Positions 34,383-46,178 of a DNA stretch of 64,000 bases are shown piece after piece. The stretch spans positions 372,001 to 436,000 of the forward strand of contig JAIXMP010000004.1 of assembly GCA_025677815.1 (NCBI GenBank), in the 5' to 3' direction. The notes beneath the pieces are model-generated. The model was given only the letters and a program-made list of their open reading frames with translations, made no database searches and had not been told where the DNA came from. Source of the DNA: Phascolomyces articulosus. Lineage: Eukaryota > Mucoromycota > Mucoromycetes > Mucorales > Lichtheimiaceae. Numbering within the stretch: the first letter of the stretch is position 1; each line of letters begins with the position of its first letter. The position numbers were made by a program, and so were the translations under genes.

Positions 34383-35157
34383 ATAGCGTCCTGAATTCAC
34401 TTTCGCGAGCGAATGCATTTTAGAGCATTCAAATGTTTTTTTTCACATTCAAATGTGGTTCCCAGCATTTGAATGCTCTTTTTTGCATTCAAAATTCTCT
34501 TTTTGCATTCAAACCTTATTTTTTGCATTCAAACTTTTCTTTTTATATTCAAACCTTTCTTTTTACATACAAATCTTTTTCACAGCCTTTATATACATTT
34601 ATTAACCATTTAAGCACAACATATATATTTTAACTCTTATCATACACTTTTTCAGTATTATAATAATAAAGCTTCCATTGCCTTTCTTACCTCTTGAAAA
34701 TTTTCAGAAACCAAGTCGCTTCAACAGATTGTTTACTTTCTCTTCATAACACCATCTCAAGAATATTTTATAACAGTTTGACCGTATAAAAAAATTAAAA
34801 CAAACAAACCACGCAAGGCTATATTGTCAGTACTTTATATAGCACGTTTGGTTCATGTGGTTCCGAATTTTCCTACCGGCCAAGTAAAGGATAATAATGT
34901 ATATTAAATAGTTTATATATGTATATAAAGGCTGTGAAAAAGATTTGTATGTAAAAAGAAAGGTTTGAATGTAAAAAGAAAAGTTTGAATGCAAAAAATA
35001 AGGTTTGAATGCAAAAAGAGAATTTTGAATGCAAAAAAGAGCATTCAAATGCTGGGAACCACATTTGAATGTGAAAAAAAAACATTTGAATGCAAAAAAA
35101 AAAACATTTGAATGCTCTAAAATGCATTCGCTCGCGAAAGTGAATTCAGGACGCTAT
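34383..35157. mobile_element. foldback element with long near-identical inverted arms
   Basis: The left arm (34383-34598) and the reverse complement of the right arm (34919-35157) are almost identical over about 216 bases. Both begin ATAGCGTCCTGAATTC, continue ACTTTCGCGAGCGAATGCAT, and end CAGCCTTTATATACAT. Each arm is built of short tandem units of the form TTTTGCATTCAAA. The right arm has one extra unit with a T-run, which accounts for nearly all of the length difference. The 320-base centre is AT-rich and non-coding. ORFs in the arms are translations of the units (FAFKPYFLHSNF-type) and are not genes. Structure fits a foldback or MITE-type non-autonomous DNA element. No clear target-site duplication was found next to the ATAGCG ends. 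Confidence 0.8.
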
Positions 35158-35382
35158 GTTGTGTGTTGTTATATTATAATTGACTATATTTAATAATAGT
35201 AGATAGTAGTAGAGTTTATTCTTACAAGGAGGGTAATTACAATTAAATAATAAAAGGTACAGTGTATAGAAAACAATAATAATATAAGATATGCCTTTGA
35301 TTTAAAATGTACGTATATATTGATAAAAGTACAATTGTTTTTGGTAACTTTTTTTTTCTTCAAAAAGTGATGATATGATTTT

Positions 35383-37446
35383 TTAGAAAACAGTTCCCTT
35401 AACTTGAGCCACCTTGGTAAGGTCAATGTTTCTGATCATAATGGTCCAAATAATAGCTAAAGCCATGACACCAGTACCAACAGCCAGCATTCTTGTTTGT
35501 GCATAGCCATAAGCCTCTTGAATGGCCAATCGAGTGTCGCTTCCGATTTCATAACTTAATTGAGCATCCAAATCTTCATAAATAGTGTCAATATCAGGCA
35601 AATCGGCTTCAGGAAGGAATCGTTCAAGCGCAGGTTTGAAGGTGTTTGTCCAAATGGCACCACAAATCGTGGCACCAACCGCATTGGCGGTAGTGCCTAC
35701 AACGTACAACAAGGCAAGAACAGCAGCCACATGTTGATGGTCCACAGCGGCCAAAATAGCCAATTGTTCAACAATAATAAAGATAGAACCACCAATTGAA
35801 ATGAAAATTTGACACATGACAAGATAACCGACCGATTGGTTGGGACGACGGAAATAAATCATTAAACCTTGAGCAAAAATATAAAGTGGGACGGCAATAT
35901 ACAAGAGCCATTTGAAACGGCCGGTTCTACGAATGATAAAACCGACACCCAACAATAGGACACCAGAGACAACATCAAAAGTACTACCCACATAACCAGC
36001 TTCAGCTAAGGTCAAGTCATTGACAGCTTGTAAGAAGGAAGTAAAATAGTTGGCCCAGCAGTAGTAAGAGATTTGATAGGTGGCATTTAACAAACATGCA
36101 CCAATGACGGTGCGATCAGAAAGTAGTTTCAAATTGAACAATGGTTTAGGTGCAACAAATCCTTCATAGGCAGTAAAGATAATAAGCATTACAAAACCGA
36201 CGACAATCATTGCAATAATATAAGGTGTGGACCAGCCATCAGGAGCGCTATCAGCAATGTTGAATGGGAGAAGGAAAACAGTAAGACCAGCTGAGAAGAT
36301 AACAACTCCCAATACTATATTATACGTAGTCATTGAAATGAGTATATGATTTTTAAATTTTGATTTGTTATATTATGTGAGAATTAGAAGATGCGGGATG
36401 TATTATTTAGTATGAGTACTCACAGTCGAATTCGATAATGAAATGCCAGATGCTTTGAAGTAGTGTGCGTCCACTTGATTCTTCATGCAAGACACCTTCC
36501 TTTTTAGCTTTGCGAAGATTAAACTTCAAGATAAAGTATAAAGGTGCGGCAACAACAGGAAAAACAATAGCGAAGGTACCAAAACCCCAACGCCAGCTGA
36601 TATCGTAGTAGAAACCTTCTGCTGCTTTGGCACCAGCAAAAGCAGTGATAATATAAGGTGACGATGTAAAAGCGTATGCCAAACCTCGATTTTTCAATGT
36701 AGAAGAATCAGCTGTAATGACATCAACAGAGAATGTCATGCCTCCAAAACCAATGGAATAAAACACCTATCGTATTATTATTATTTTTTTTTTAAAAAAA
36801 AGTTAGTAAATTGTCATCATTAGCATTTCTATTTTTATAAATGTAGGACTCACATAAGCAGCACAGAAAGTAGGCAGATTATTGCATGCAGCCATGATAA
36901 TTAAACCCATAGTAGCAAATGTGGCCATGATAAGGAAACCCTCTGCACGACCCCAAAGATCCAATACTTTTGCTAATGGAATATAAACTGCAGCTGTAAT
37001 GGCATTAGCAACAATGTAAATAACATTGAGAAGTGAATGTGTTGAAAAATCACTGGTAACATAAGGAATCAAATTATAAAGAATAGAAGATTGCATGGCA
37101 TTCACAAAATAAAGTAACCAGATACTAATTGATTTATATTGATATAATTGTTAGTCATCCATAAAATTGGATTTATATTACAAGCCATGGATAAAAAAAA
37201 AGAAGATAATAAATACTTTATAAAGACTGCAATTAAAGTGGTCTTTGACCAAGTTAATGTGACAGCTTCCACATCTTGAACACCACGTTGAGCATCATCG
37301 TCAGGTTGTTCTTCATTTTGGCCATTGTTGGATGCAACAGCACTTTCTTTATCCAATTCTTTCTTTTTCTCTTCTACAACTGAGTCTTTGTCGGTGGTGG
37401 ATGATGTTCGACGAATGACAGACCGAAACCTCGAAAAAACTGCCAT
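35383..37446 (-). CDS. SIT1: siderophore-iron transporter, major facilitator superfamily (SIT family)
   Basis: Four exons (37446-37217, 37124-36854, 36766-36424, 36314-35383) sum to 1776 bases, 591 residues, with matching phases. The cytosolic N-tail is charged (EEKKKELDKESAV). The helices and loops match the SIT subfamily of MFS: FVNAMQSSILYNLIPYVTSD, IYIVANAITAAVYIPLAKVL followed by DLWGRAEGF (motif A region), then YSIGFGGMTFSVDVITADSS and RGLAYAFTSSPYIITAFAG, and late helices such as CWANYFTSFLQAVNDLTLAE. It should import ferric siderophores, possibly made by other organisms, at the plasma membrane. An ATG at 36333 is not the start; the exon begins at 36314 after a TATAG acceptor. An ATCTGATAA GATA-type site lies about 560 bases upstream. 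Confidence 0.93.
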
Positions 37447-38003
37447 AATTGAAGAAAGAGAAGGGAGGTAAAAAAAAAAAAGAAGACAAAGAAAGAAAGA
37501 GGACCAAAGAAAAAAAAAATTACTCATTATATAAAAATTGTATATTTATATTCAAAATTTCATGTTCAATGTAATACAGAATACCAATTTAACAAAATTT
37601 AAAGTTGGATCAGGCAGTTTCTTTCGCCATTCATGGTTCTTTTGTACTTTGGTAGCGCATCATCATCTTATTTATTTCTTGGATTTGATTCTAATGGATG
37701 GTTTGATGTTATATATCACGCAGTTATTGAACTTTACTAAAGTCTTACTACTTAATATACCATATACATTCGGGATAAATTGTAATCATGATGGTGGGTT
37801 GAATAATGATACAATTATATAAATATCATCTGTATAATGTAAAATATCATTTCAAATCGTGATTCAAATATGACTATTGAATGCGGTTAAAAGAAAATGC
37901 AAACGACAATAGAGTTCCCCAAGCCTCTTTTAAGTTTCACAACCGCAAGTGTTCGATCCTTTGTGCAACAATTCTACCCAGTTACCATACCTTTGCATTT
38001 TTT

Positions 38004-38012
38004 TTATCAGAT
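38004..38012 (-). promoter_or_regulatory. candidate GATA-type iron-response site upstream of the siderophore transporter
   Basis: On the minus strand the sequence reads ATCTGATAA, an exact match to ATCWGATAA, the site bound by fungal iron-repressor GATA factors (Urbs1, SreA, Fep1). It is 558 bases upstream of the start codon of the SIT gene and in the same orientation. A single nonamer in AT-rich DNA may be chance. Confidence 0.35.
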
Positions 38013-38021
38013 TGATCTTGA

Positions 38022-38041
38022 TCTCTCTCTCTCTCTCTCTC
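38022..38041. repeat. CT dinucleotide microsatellite
   Basis: Ten CT repeats in intergenic DNA upstream of the siderophore transporter gene, 10 bases from the GATA-type site. Confidence 0.9.
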
Positions 38042-39604
38042 GGGTTTGAGAAATAAGGCAGTTGAGTCCCCGATACGTGGTCCAGGTGTAACACTTGGAA
38101 AAGACAGAAAAGCCGCGGATATCTTTCAAAGATCCAAAAACCAAGGCCAATGGTGACTCATGGACATTAAAAACTACTTTTTCGTTTGTTATATATAATA
38201 GTTCATGATATTTATAAAATAACATATCCTATTTCCTACCCTACATGCACTCTTTTATTGTGTTCTCCGCAAATATCCGTACATGCGGTTTTGAATCAAA
38301 AGAAATACTAGAAGAAGCACATCTTCGTTTGTCACTCTCAATACTATATTTATTCTTTGAGTTTGAACACTAGAACACAAATGCTTGTTTTGTTATGGTT
38401 TAATTGCAAATTGAATAAGCATTACACGCATCATTCTACAATTGATACATATAAACATGAATTTGACACATTTATTGATAGATAAGAAAATAAACCAAAC
38501 TAATTTGATGTTGTTACTATATTTGATAGTGATGTTTTATCTTTATGAAAATTTCTTCAAACTTTCACGTATATATATAATCAATCCGATTAACATTCTT
38601 TTGCGCGTTATTACTATTGAACAATAACTTAAGTACAGGAACAACTAGAGTTTATCACCACATGTCTATATAATAATATCATAGAAAAAGAACTTTCAAG
38701 ATAAAGATTGTTTACATCACGAGAACTACAATGGTGTATGTGTGTGTGTGTTTTCGTACACAATACCCTATTGTCGGATTGATGAATTAGATGGTGATGT
38801 CAAAATGATTGATTTCGTTCGAGGGATCAATTTTTTTAAAATAGATTGTTAGGTTATACAATATAAATAATATTTTCTCAGCAGGAAGATGTTGTGAGTA
38901 TTTTCCATTATAAAAATGACTACTACTTGACACACAATGGTTTTGAATCTTTTATAAATAATAAAATAGAATAAGCTTTAGTGTATTGAAGATAAGTATA
39001 ATACACATAACGGCTAATTTGATTGTATAAAACAGAATGTCAAATGCATATGTCATGCTACCACATATTACTGATGATGTTTATACTACATCGTACGATA
39101 ATAATACCACATATAAAGCATAAATATGCTGTAACTATCGGAGTGAATTACTCAGAGAGCATTTATTTTTAACATGATATTGTTTACACCAGATAATAAC
39201 ACATCTTCATGGGCAATAGTTTAATATGTATAGCTGCCAAGTAAACTTGTAAGAGAAGGAAAATTTCATTACAATTACGTAGATATTTAGTAATCACCTC
39301 AAATAAAAAATGGATAACATTATTCAATATAGACATAGCAACAAAAACTCTTAGAAATAATAATAGAGCACATAATTTTTTCCACTTATTATTTTAAATA
39401 AGTATTGAGAACATATTTTACATTGAATATCTCATCCAATGGTGACGGACAAGAGTAAAGCCTACATATTGTACTGAAATTTGGGAGTATATCATGCTTT
39501 TGGTAAAACCTAGCGAATAAGAAGTATTTCGTTGAAGCGGGGAGCTAGTATCCGGATTTCCTTTTCTGGATAATTTCGTCCATGCAGGAAATATTTTCAG
39601 GAAG

Positions 39605-39629
39605 TTTTTTTTTTTTTTTTTTTTTTTTT
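39605..39629. repeat. 25-base poly-T run
   Basis: An uninterrupted T run in intergenic DNA; no LINE sequence is attached on either side that would make it a poly(A) tail on the minus strand. Confidence 0.85.
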
Positions 39630-41068
39630 GTATAAAGAATAGAAATTCACCATTAATGAAAAGAATAAAAGAATGCAATTGTAAAATTATATTTATTAAC
39701 TAAATAGGTTAGCCTTTTATTATGCCGAAGCTGCATATAATCTATTTACTAATCAACAATCAGGGTCTGACTTTATCTCTTTTTAATTTTCTAGTGACGA
39801 AAGAAGCTTCGATTTACCTCACTATATTCGTGTCTTATGCAATTCAACAACGTTCTCATCTTTTTTTTTTTAGGTTTCATCTCCTTTGTCATAAACGATA
39901 CTAAATGAAGTAGTAGATGTCATTATGGTAAACAAGAAACTATGAAGGGAAAAACAACAGAACGAGGACCATTATCATTTCTTCACTTAATTATTATATA
40001 ATCTTCGATATAGTGTCTAAATTTATTTAGACTTTTTAGAGCGACTTCCTACAAGCCATTGATCGTTTTTTTTTCAATGCACTTGAGGATTTCGTTACAT
40101 ATGAATACGTAACAATATATATGAAATAGAAAATTATACTTACAGTAAAATAAAACCCAATATTAATACGTTGTTCTACTATGTATCGGAAATCAAAGAG
40201 TGTATATTACTGTAATTGTCATATATAGTCCTCGTTTTCAGAAATGCTAACAATGCTTTATAATTATTATCCAGAATGTAGTTCAGTGTTTTAGTTATTT
40301 TCTATTGTGACATTACTTATTGAAAACATGTCATGCTAAAATAAAGTACATAATCAGTGTTAGGAATATATAGATTAATTAGTCAGATCCTCATTCATTT
40401 TTAATCATGCTGTAACATACTACCACGTTTTGATATGGATGGTTAAGATATTTGGCCTTTAATTATATTAATAACACATTGTGACCGAATGCTAGACTGT
40501 CAAGAACTTGAATTAGAATGTTTGTACAACAAACATGCTATGCTGTACCTTGGGACAAATGGTTTTGTTTGGATTGGCAGCAAGCATATTTGGATTATAT
40601 GGATCGTAAATATAGAACGTTAGGAGTATATCAATCACATTTTTCTATCACCCAATAACAACAGTCATAATACGCATTTCTTTCGTATCATTAACAAAAA
40701 CGGGTGACGTGCAGCTGATTTTAATCAGTAAGAGCATCATCATCCTATCAGCATGTATACTACCACCATCACTATCACAACAGCAACAGGAGCAGACATT
40801 ATATATTTTTTTTCTAATGGGTGTATAAAAAACATCTGTTTTAAATATTTAAATGCTTTAAGAGAAATATAATAAAAATAAATGTATGTACAAAAATGCT
40901 TTATAAGATGAAGAAAGGAAGATGTTTTTTTTATAATAATGAGTTGAGAGGAAGAGAGACGGGGGGAATGATAAAAAATATAATAAAGAATAAAAGAGAG
41001 GAAAGAATAAGTATTTTATAAAAAGGATATAATAAAGAGATTAAAAAAGAGAACAAACAAGGAACACT

Positions 41069-42405
41069 TTAAAAGTCTGCGTCCAAAGTGAATTGTTGTT
41101 CTTCAGGAGCCTTCGTCATGACACCAGCACGTTGGTAGTCCGAAACACGCTTTTCAAAGAAGTTGGTCTTGCCTTGAAGAGAAATCATATCCATGAAATC
41201 GAAAGGATTGGTAGAGTTATAATACTTGGGCAAACCCAAAGAAACAAAGAGACGATCGGCCACGAATTCAATGTATTGACACATAAGCTTAGCATTCATA
41301 CCAATCAAGGAAACGGGTAAAGCTTCAGTCAAGAATTCTTGCTCCAAGGAAACTGCTTCACAGATAATAAAGCGAATACGATCATGGGAAGGTTGATTAC
41401 GAAGATGAGAGAAGAGCAAACAAGCAAAGTCAGTATGCAAACCTTCATCTCTGGAAATCAATTCATTGCTAAAGGTGAGACCAGGCATAAGACCACGCTT
41501 CTTCAACCAAAAGATGGAAGCAAATGAACCAGAAAAGAAGATACCCTCGACAGCAGCAAAGGCAACGAGACGTTCAGCAAAGGAACCATTGGAAGAAATC
41601 CAACGGAAAGCCCAATCAGCTTTCTTCTTGATGCAAGGAACTATCATAGATTTGTTTTAATGAGTACACGGAGTTTAAAAATTTAGGAGAAGTGTATTTA
41701 TCAACGTAACAGAAATTATTAACACGAACTTCGCGCACGTCGCGTGTCGCGTAATTAAAATAAAAAAATAAAAAATAAAAAAAATCGAGGAAAAAAAAAC
41801 ACGAAAATAATTAAAATAATACATACTAGTTTCAATAGCATCAAAAAGTAACTCTTTTTCAGCATTATCCTTGATATAAGTATCAATGAGCAAACTATAC
41901 GTTTCAGAATGAACGTTTTCAATCATGATTTGGAAACCATAAAAGCACTTTGCTTCACTGATCTGCACTTCATTACAGAAACGTTCCACCAAGTTTTCAT
42001 TCACAATGCCATCCGAACTGGCAAAGAAAGCAAGGACACGGGAAATAAAGAAACGTTCATCGGCTGTCATCTTGTTTTCCCAATCGTTACCATCCTTGGA
42101 AAGATCAATTTCTTCTGCAGTCCAGAAAGAAGCTTCAGCCTTCTTGTAGAATTGCCAGATCTGTTATAATAGATTGAAAACGAGTAAGTATATTATTTTA
42201 GATCTAAAGTAAACGAAAGTAGATCTAAATGAAATTTTACCTCGTGATACTTGATTGGGAACAAACAGAAACGTCTAGGATTTTCCTTCAAGATTTCTTC
42301 TTCTTCATTATACTTGGAATGCTTGACAACTTGTTCAGGGGTTTTGGTAAGGGACATGTCGGAAAGTTGCTTGGAAACATCAGAAGTAGTTGTAGTGGCG
42401 GCCAT
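41069..42405 (-). CDS. RNR2: ribonucleoside-diphosphate reductase small subunit (class Ia R2)
   Basis: Three exons (42405-42241, 42160-41827, 41640-41069) sum to 1071 bases, 356 residues. R2 holds the diiron-tyrosyl radical cofactor used by the large subunit to make deoxyribonucleotides. Iron ligands are in [11 protein letters not shown] (Asp), [20 protein letters not shown] (Glu and His, followed by the radical tyrosine of ETYSLL), and [14 protein letters not shown] (Glu and His). The C-terminal FTLDADF is the tail that docks on the large subunit. The N-tail is short ([20 protein letters not shown]) compared with yeast Rnr2. A TATATATATAAA stretch lies just upstream of the start, and four ACGCGT boxes lie 540-630 bases upstream, the kind of site that drives S-phase expression of RNR genes in other fungi. 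Confidence 0.97.
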
Positions 42406-43883
42406 TGTTATTGTTGTTATTATATTTATATATATATAAAAGTGAAGGTAAAGTGAAAGAAGAAGACGTTACTTAATAAATTGAAGCCTTTTTATATTTT
42501 CCAGAGTCTTACAAATGCCTTACTCAGTTTTCTCTTTTTTTTTTTTTTACAGGTCACGGTTCCGCTTCTTCTTCAAGTCCGTTCTTCCCCCCCTTTTTTT
42601 TTTTTTAAAAAAAATAAAAGGCATATCTTTATCCATGTAAAATACATTTATTAAGGTCCACATATCTTTTTATTCAACTCTATCAAAAGCAAGGATCAAA
42701 TCAAGTTGAGTTAAAGTAAAATAATAAAGTGGATTTGTATCATATATGAAACGATCACAGGTGAAATTGATCCAACGATAAGAAAGGATGGGCTTCCTTA
42801 TATAATATCAGTATGAGTAGAATCTTTCAAGGATCATTTTCTTTGTTCAATCTCTTGTAGATTTGTTTTTGTATCAATATATGATACAAACATAGGACGG
42901 TGGATTGGTTTGGGATATATGTAAAACACGAACCAGAATGAAAACGCGTAACAATAAAAAAGTAGGATAATTTATCATAAACGCGTCTTTTTCAATGCGA
43001 CGCGTTTTTATTTCTATATAAATCAAACGCGTGTTCGTAAATTACATTCTTGCTTTAATCGATCAGTGAAGAGGAGACGGAAGCATTAATTATCCGAAGC
43101 ATGATCATGTCCTTGTGAAGAAGGAAGATTGGGGGGAGTGTGAGATGGCTAGTTATACAAGTGACTTTAGTTTATCTGATCGGCGCTTTTCACACTTTTT
43201 TTTTAAAAAAAAGAAGGAAACAGAAGCCTTTATAAAATACACAAACACACGCAGGCACATGCTTCTTCAAAAAGGTTTTATAAAACATACGTTTTTTACT
43301 ATATTTTGTGCGATGGTCCGCAAAATTCAACAATTATTTATCCGATATATATATATATATATATTGGTAGAATAAAAACAGTGATCAAAGGCACCATAAT
43401 ATGTCTATATAATTTAAGAATATTTATATAACGAAGAGGATCAGATCATAAAATCAAAAATAATATAGAATGATGTTATGTTACTGGGGGAGAGAGTGGA
43501 AGCAAGAAAGGAAGTAGTTGTAATATCACCTTGTCGATAATAACATTTCTTTGTCGTCCATTCACTTTTGTCGATATATGCATAGTTAATATTATTAAAA
43601 ACGTTAAATACAAAGGGTTACCAAGCAATGTGTAATCCAATGAAAGGATTTTGCTGTAATTACAATTTGTTGTTGTACACCGATAATTAAACTTCCTTTT
43701 TTTTCACATCTTTTGTGTTGGACAGAAGTGTATAATTAGAGGCTAAAAACACATTTATTCAGATTGAGAAGAATCGAAGGATATATTTCTCAAAAGATTT
43801 ATTCTTGTTGGAATATGATGATGATGATGATGATGTTTGTTATTGCTGTTGTTGTCATTATATTTATAAAGGAAAAGGGAAAT
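42406..43883. other. intergenic, promoter side of RNR2
   Basis: About 1.5 kb between the RNR2 start and the 3' end of the mannosyltransferase gene. It contains T-run/A8 junctions at 42594-42614 and 43196-43212, and the ACGCGT cluster at 42944-43032. A TATATAAA at 43015-43022 in plus orientation might mark an unrecognised plus-strand transcript; the plus ORF at 43115-43375 has no recognisable domain. Confidence 0.45.
42944..43032. promoter_or_regulatory. cluster of four ACGCGT (MluI cell-cycle box-like) sites
   Basis: ACGCGT occurs at 42944, 42981, 43000 and 43027, four exact copies in 89 bases of otherwise AT-rich DNA. The hexamer is the MCB element bound by MBF (Mbp1/Swi6-type) for G1/S expression in yeasts, and RNR genes are classical targets. 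The cluster is 540-630 bases upstream of RNR2 on the minus strand. Assignment to RNR2 is inferred from position and function. Confidence 0.6.
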
Positions 43884-45638
43884 TTAATTTGGTCGGGTAA
43901 TCAAGAAATCGGTTGCTTTTTTGCCTGTTACTTTAAGATATTCCGGTGTACAGCTATACCAATGTTTATCTATAAAAAAAGAAGAAATGTGCCATGAATA
44001 TCCATTTTCCCATGTTTTGATTTCTCTACAATGATAAATCATATTATGAACGTACCAAAACTACCCTCTGGATCACAGGAACATTTATCTCTAGGTAACC
44101 ATTCAGGTTCTGAAGGACATTGATACCATGGGTTATGGAAATATCCAATATCATAAAACCAATGAACTTCAGATTGTTTCAACATGAGTGCTGCTGCAAT
44201 ACTGTGAACTGGTGCATCACCCCAACTAAATAATAATAATTATAATAATAATTATAAAATAAGTCAAAAGTACATGATCGATGATTGTCATTAAGTAGAT
44301 AAACGTATGAGAATATTTACCGTTCATAAAAAAAACCACCTGCTTGATCTAAATAATTAAAGTAATCAATATATTCTTTGGATCTTAACCATTTCAAAGC
44401 ACCAATTTCAAAATTACTCCAAAAGTGACATAGGTTGTATGACTCTCCTCCATCATTACTGACCCAACCTAATAAACTTTCTGGATCATCCTTGGGTACA
44501 ATATAATCAGGATGTTCTTTCATAAAGTTTTTGACCGTATCCCAAAGAGTTGGAATTGTTTCAACATATTCTTTGATAGAAATCGTCCAACCTAGTTAAA
44601 AAAAAGAAAAATAATCCAGTTCATTCCCCCCATTCATTTCCCACAATTGTTCATTAGCATTTTTTCTACCTTTTTTCATTGATAATAAATTATAGTTTGT
44701 ATTACCATATTTTAAATTTTTCTCCCGCATCACAGTAAAAGGGTCGTAATCAATGTCACACGTAAACTTTACATGTGGTTCCACACGCCTATGTATATTT
44801 TACAGAATATTGTTATTAAATCGTGTCAGTAAGGTGGTTGAGTGAGTTTGGAGTTGACAAAATAGGTGAATAATAACTTACCAGTAATAATCCAAGTTGT
44901 CAAGTAAAGGATGTCGAAAAAAAAATCCGCTTTGAAATCTATAAATTTCATTTCATGCATCTGTGAGTTCAAGTTCCCTCTGGTATCATTCCTCACTCTC
45001 TCCCTCCTTCAACACACGATGACAACGATAACGACAATACCTATCACCACCGACTTTTTTTTTTCACAATCCCAATAGACAAAATGTCTCTTTTTAATAT
45101 TCCGTCATCCTTCATTTTCCAAATGCATAAATGAATAAATATTTTACCGGCACATGTGTCGATACGATTCACTACCACCATAAATAATCTGTCTTGCAGC
45201 CATATCATCACGAGCAGCACGCGCCTTGTCTTGATCAATCCAGTCCGGATATCCCCACATCGTTTCATTAAATGTACCATAATATGTATCACCTGAAGCC
45301 ATACCACTTGTAAACGTCTTGAATTTCTCGTCAAAAGGATCATTGTTTAAAAAGATCCAAGGGTAATGATGACGATGATTAAACCGATCTTCCATTTGTT
45401 GCATTGTTTCTCTCATGGCGTGTAAATCCTCATTGCGTACTAATACGACAAAAGCTGCATTTTCGCGAGTACCATTGACATGAGGTTTAGGATGGTAATT
45501 ATGTGAATAACTGTTGCTATTACGTTGGCTTAGTGCACTCCAAGCACCATTTTGTTGTGCAATCAAAAGTAACGTGCATATTAAAGATGCTGGTATAATT
45601 ACTTTTAAAAGTGTCCGGCCTATCCTTGATGAGAGCAT
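43884..45638 (-). CDS. alpha-1,2-mannosyltransferase, Kre2/Mnt1/Ktr family (GT15)
   Basis: Six exons (45638-45148, 44938-44882, 44788-44706, 44591-44321, 44225-44056, 43969-43884) sum to 1158 bases, 385 residues. It is a Golgi type II membrane enzyme: a short basic cytosolic tail (MLSSRIGRTLLK), then the anchor VIIPASLICTLLLIA, a Ser/Asn-rich stem and the lumenal catalytic domain. Family blocks are all present: AAFVVLVRNEDLHAMRETMQ, PWIFLNNDPFDEKFK, YRHMCRFQSGFFFRHPLL, YYWRVEPHVKFTCDIDYDPF (sugar-nucleotide/Mn site), NLCHFWSNFEIG, and [20 protein letters not shown]. The C-terminus (KHWYSCTPEYLKVTGK) matches the family. It adds alpha-1,2-mannose to O- and N-glycans of wall and secreted proteins. 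Confidence 0.95.
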
Positions 45639-46178
45639 TACGAATAGGTAAAAGGAAAGGGAATAATAATAGGAGCAGAATCCAAAAAAAAAGTTGGGTG
45701 CGCCTAGTTAATGTTTGGCGGGGCTCTTTTTTTCATTTTAGCGTTAGGGGAGCAAGTAACTGTACTAAAACGTATAATTTTGACCAATGGAGATCTTTAA
45801 TAAAACATTAAAAGTACGGGTAAACTATCTACCATCCGAAGTTTGGCTTCATATTAGTTATTGGCATGAATGTGTATCAGAAGTAAGTGTAGTCAAACTT
45901 GATGCATTTACAGAATTACTCAGGGCATGAAACCTCCGACTTGGCTTTAAATAAGACAATTTAATCATCCCATGGATGGTATGATCAGCAATGTAGTGCA
46001 TAAATAAGCCCGTGGTAGTTTGTGCCGATTCGTCAAGCATATCTGGATTGAGTTCATAGTTAAAAATTTGTCAAAACCAATATCAACTACTTTATTTATT
46101 TGTTTGTTGTAAAGAATCCTAAATAAAACCTCAAAGATTATTGTCAATAAATTATCTTGTAACTTTTTCTTTCCAAAA
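45639..46178. other. spacer with a possible F-box fragment
   Basis: Promoter side of the mannosyltransferase gene. A plus-strand frame from about 45787 reads MEIFNKTLKVRVNYLPSEVW then LHI, which resembles the start of an F-box (LPSEVWLHI), but loses similarity and stops after 47 codons. It may be a relic; evidence is weak. Confidence 0.25.

Larger units (their letters stand above)
37447..41068. other. long intergenic region, no gene seen
   Basis: About 3.6 kb of AT-rich DNA, the longest gene-free stretch in the window. It holds a CT microsatellite (38022-38041), a 25-base T run (39605-39629) and a candidate iron-GATA site (38004-38012). ORFs are short and of spacer composition. A TTCGATCC stretch near 37952 does not fold into a tRNA T-arm. 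Confidence 0.5.

Noticed and set aside
34433..34633. ORF with repeated FAFKPYFLHSNF-type peptides
   Set aside because: It is the translation of the TTTGCATTCAAA units of the foldback element; the same peptides appear in mirrored ORFs in the other arm.
35383..36333. A start codon at 36333 giving a short transporter
   Set aside because: The preceding exons encode the first half of the same MFS fold, and all four exons sum in phase; the acceptor at 36314 is downstream of this ATG.
37945..37970. TTCGATCC stretch resembling a tRNA B box
   Set aside because: The flanking bases do not form a T-arm stem and no A box or acceptor stem can be found around it.
39605..39629. Poly-T as the tail of a minus-strand retroelement
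   Set aside because: No LINE or processed-gene sequence is attached to it.
43115..43375. Plus-strand ORF downstream of the ACGCGT cluster
   Set aside because: Lysine/phenylalanine-rich, crosses a T9A8 run and a TA repeat, and has no recognisable domain; kept only as a note.
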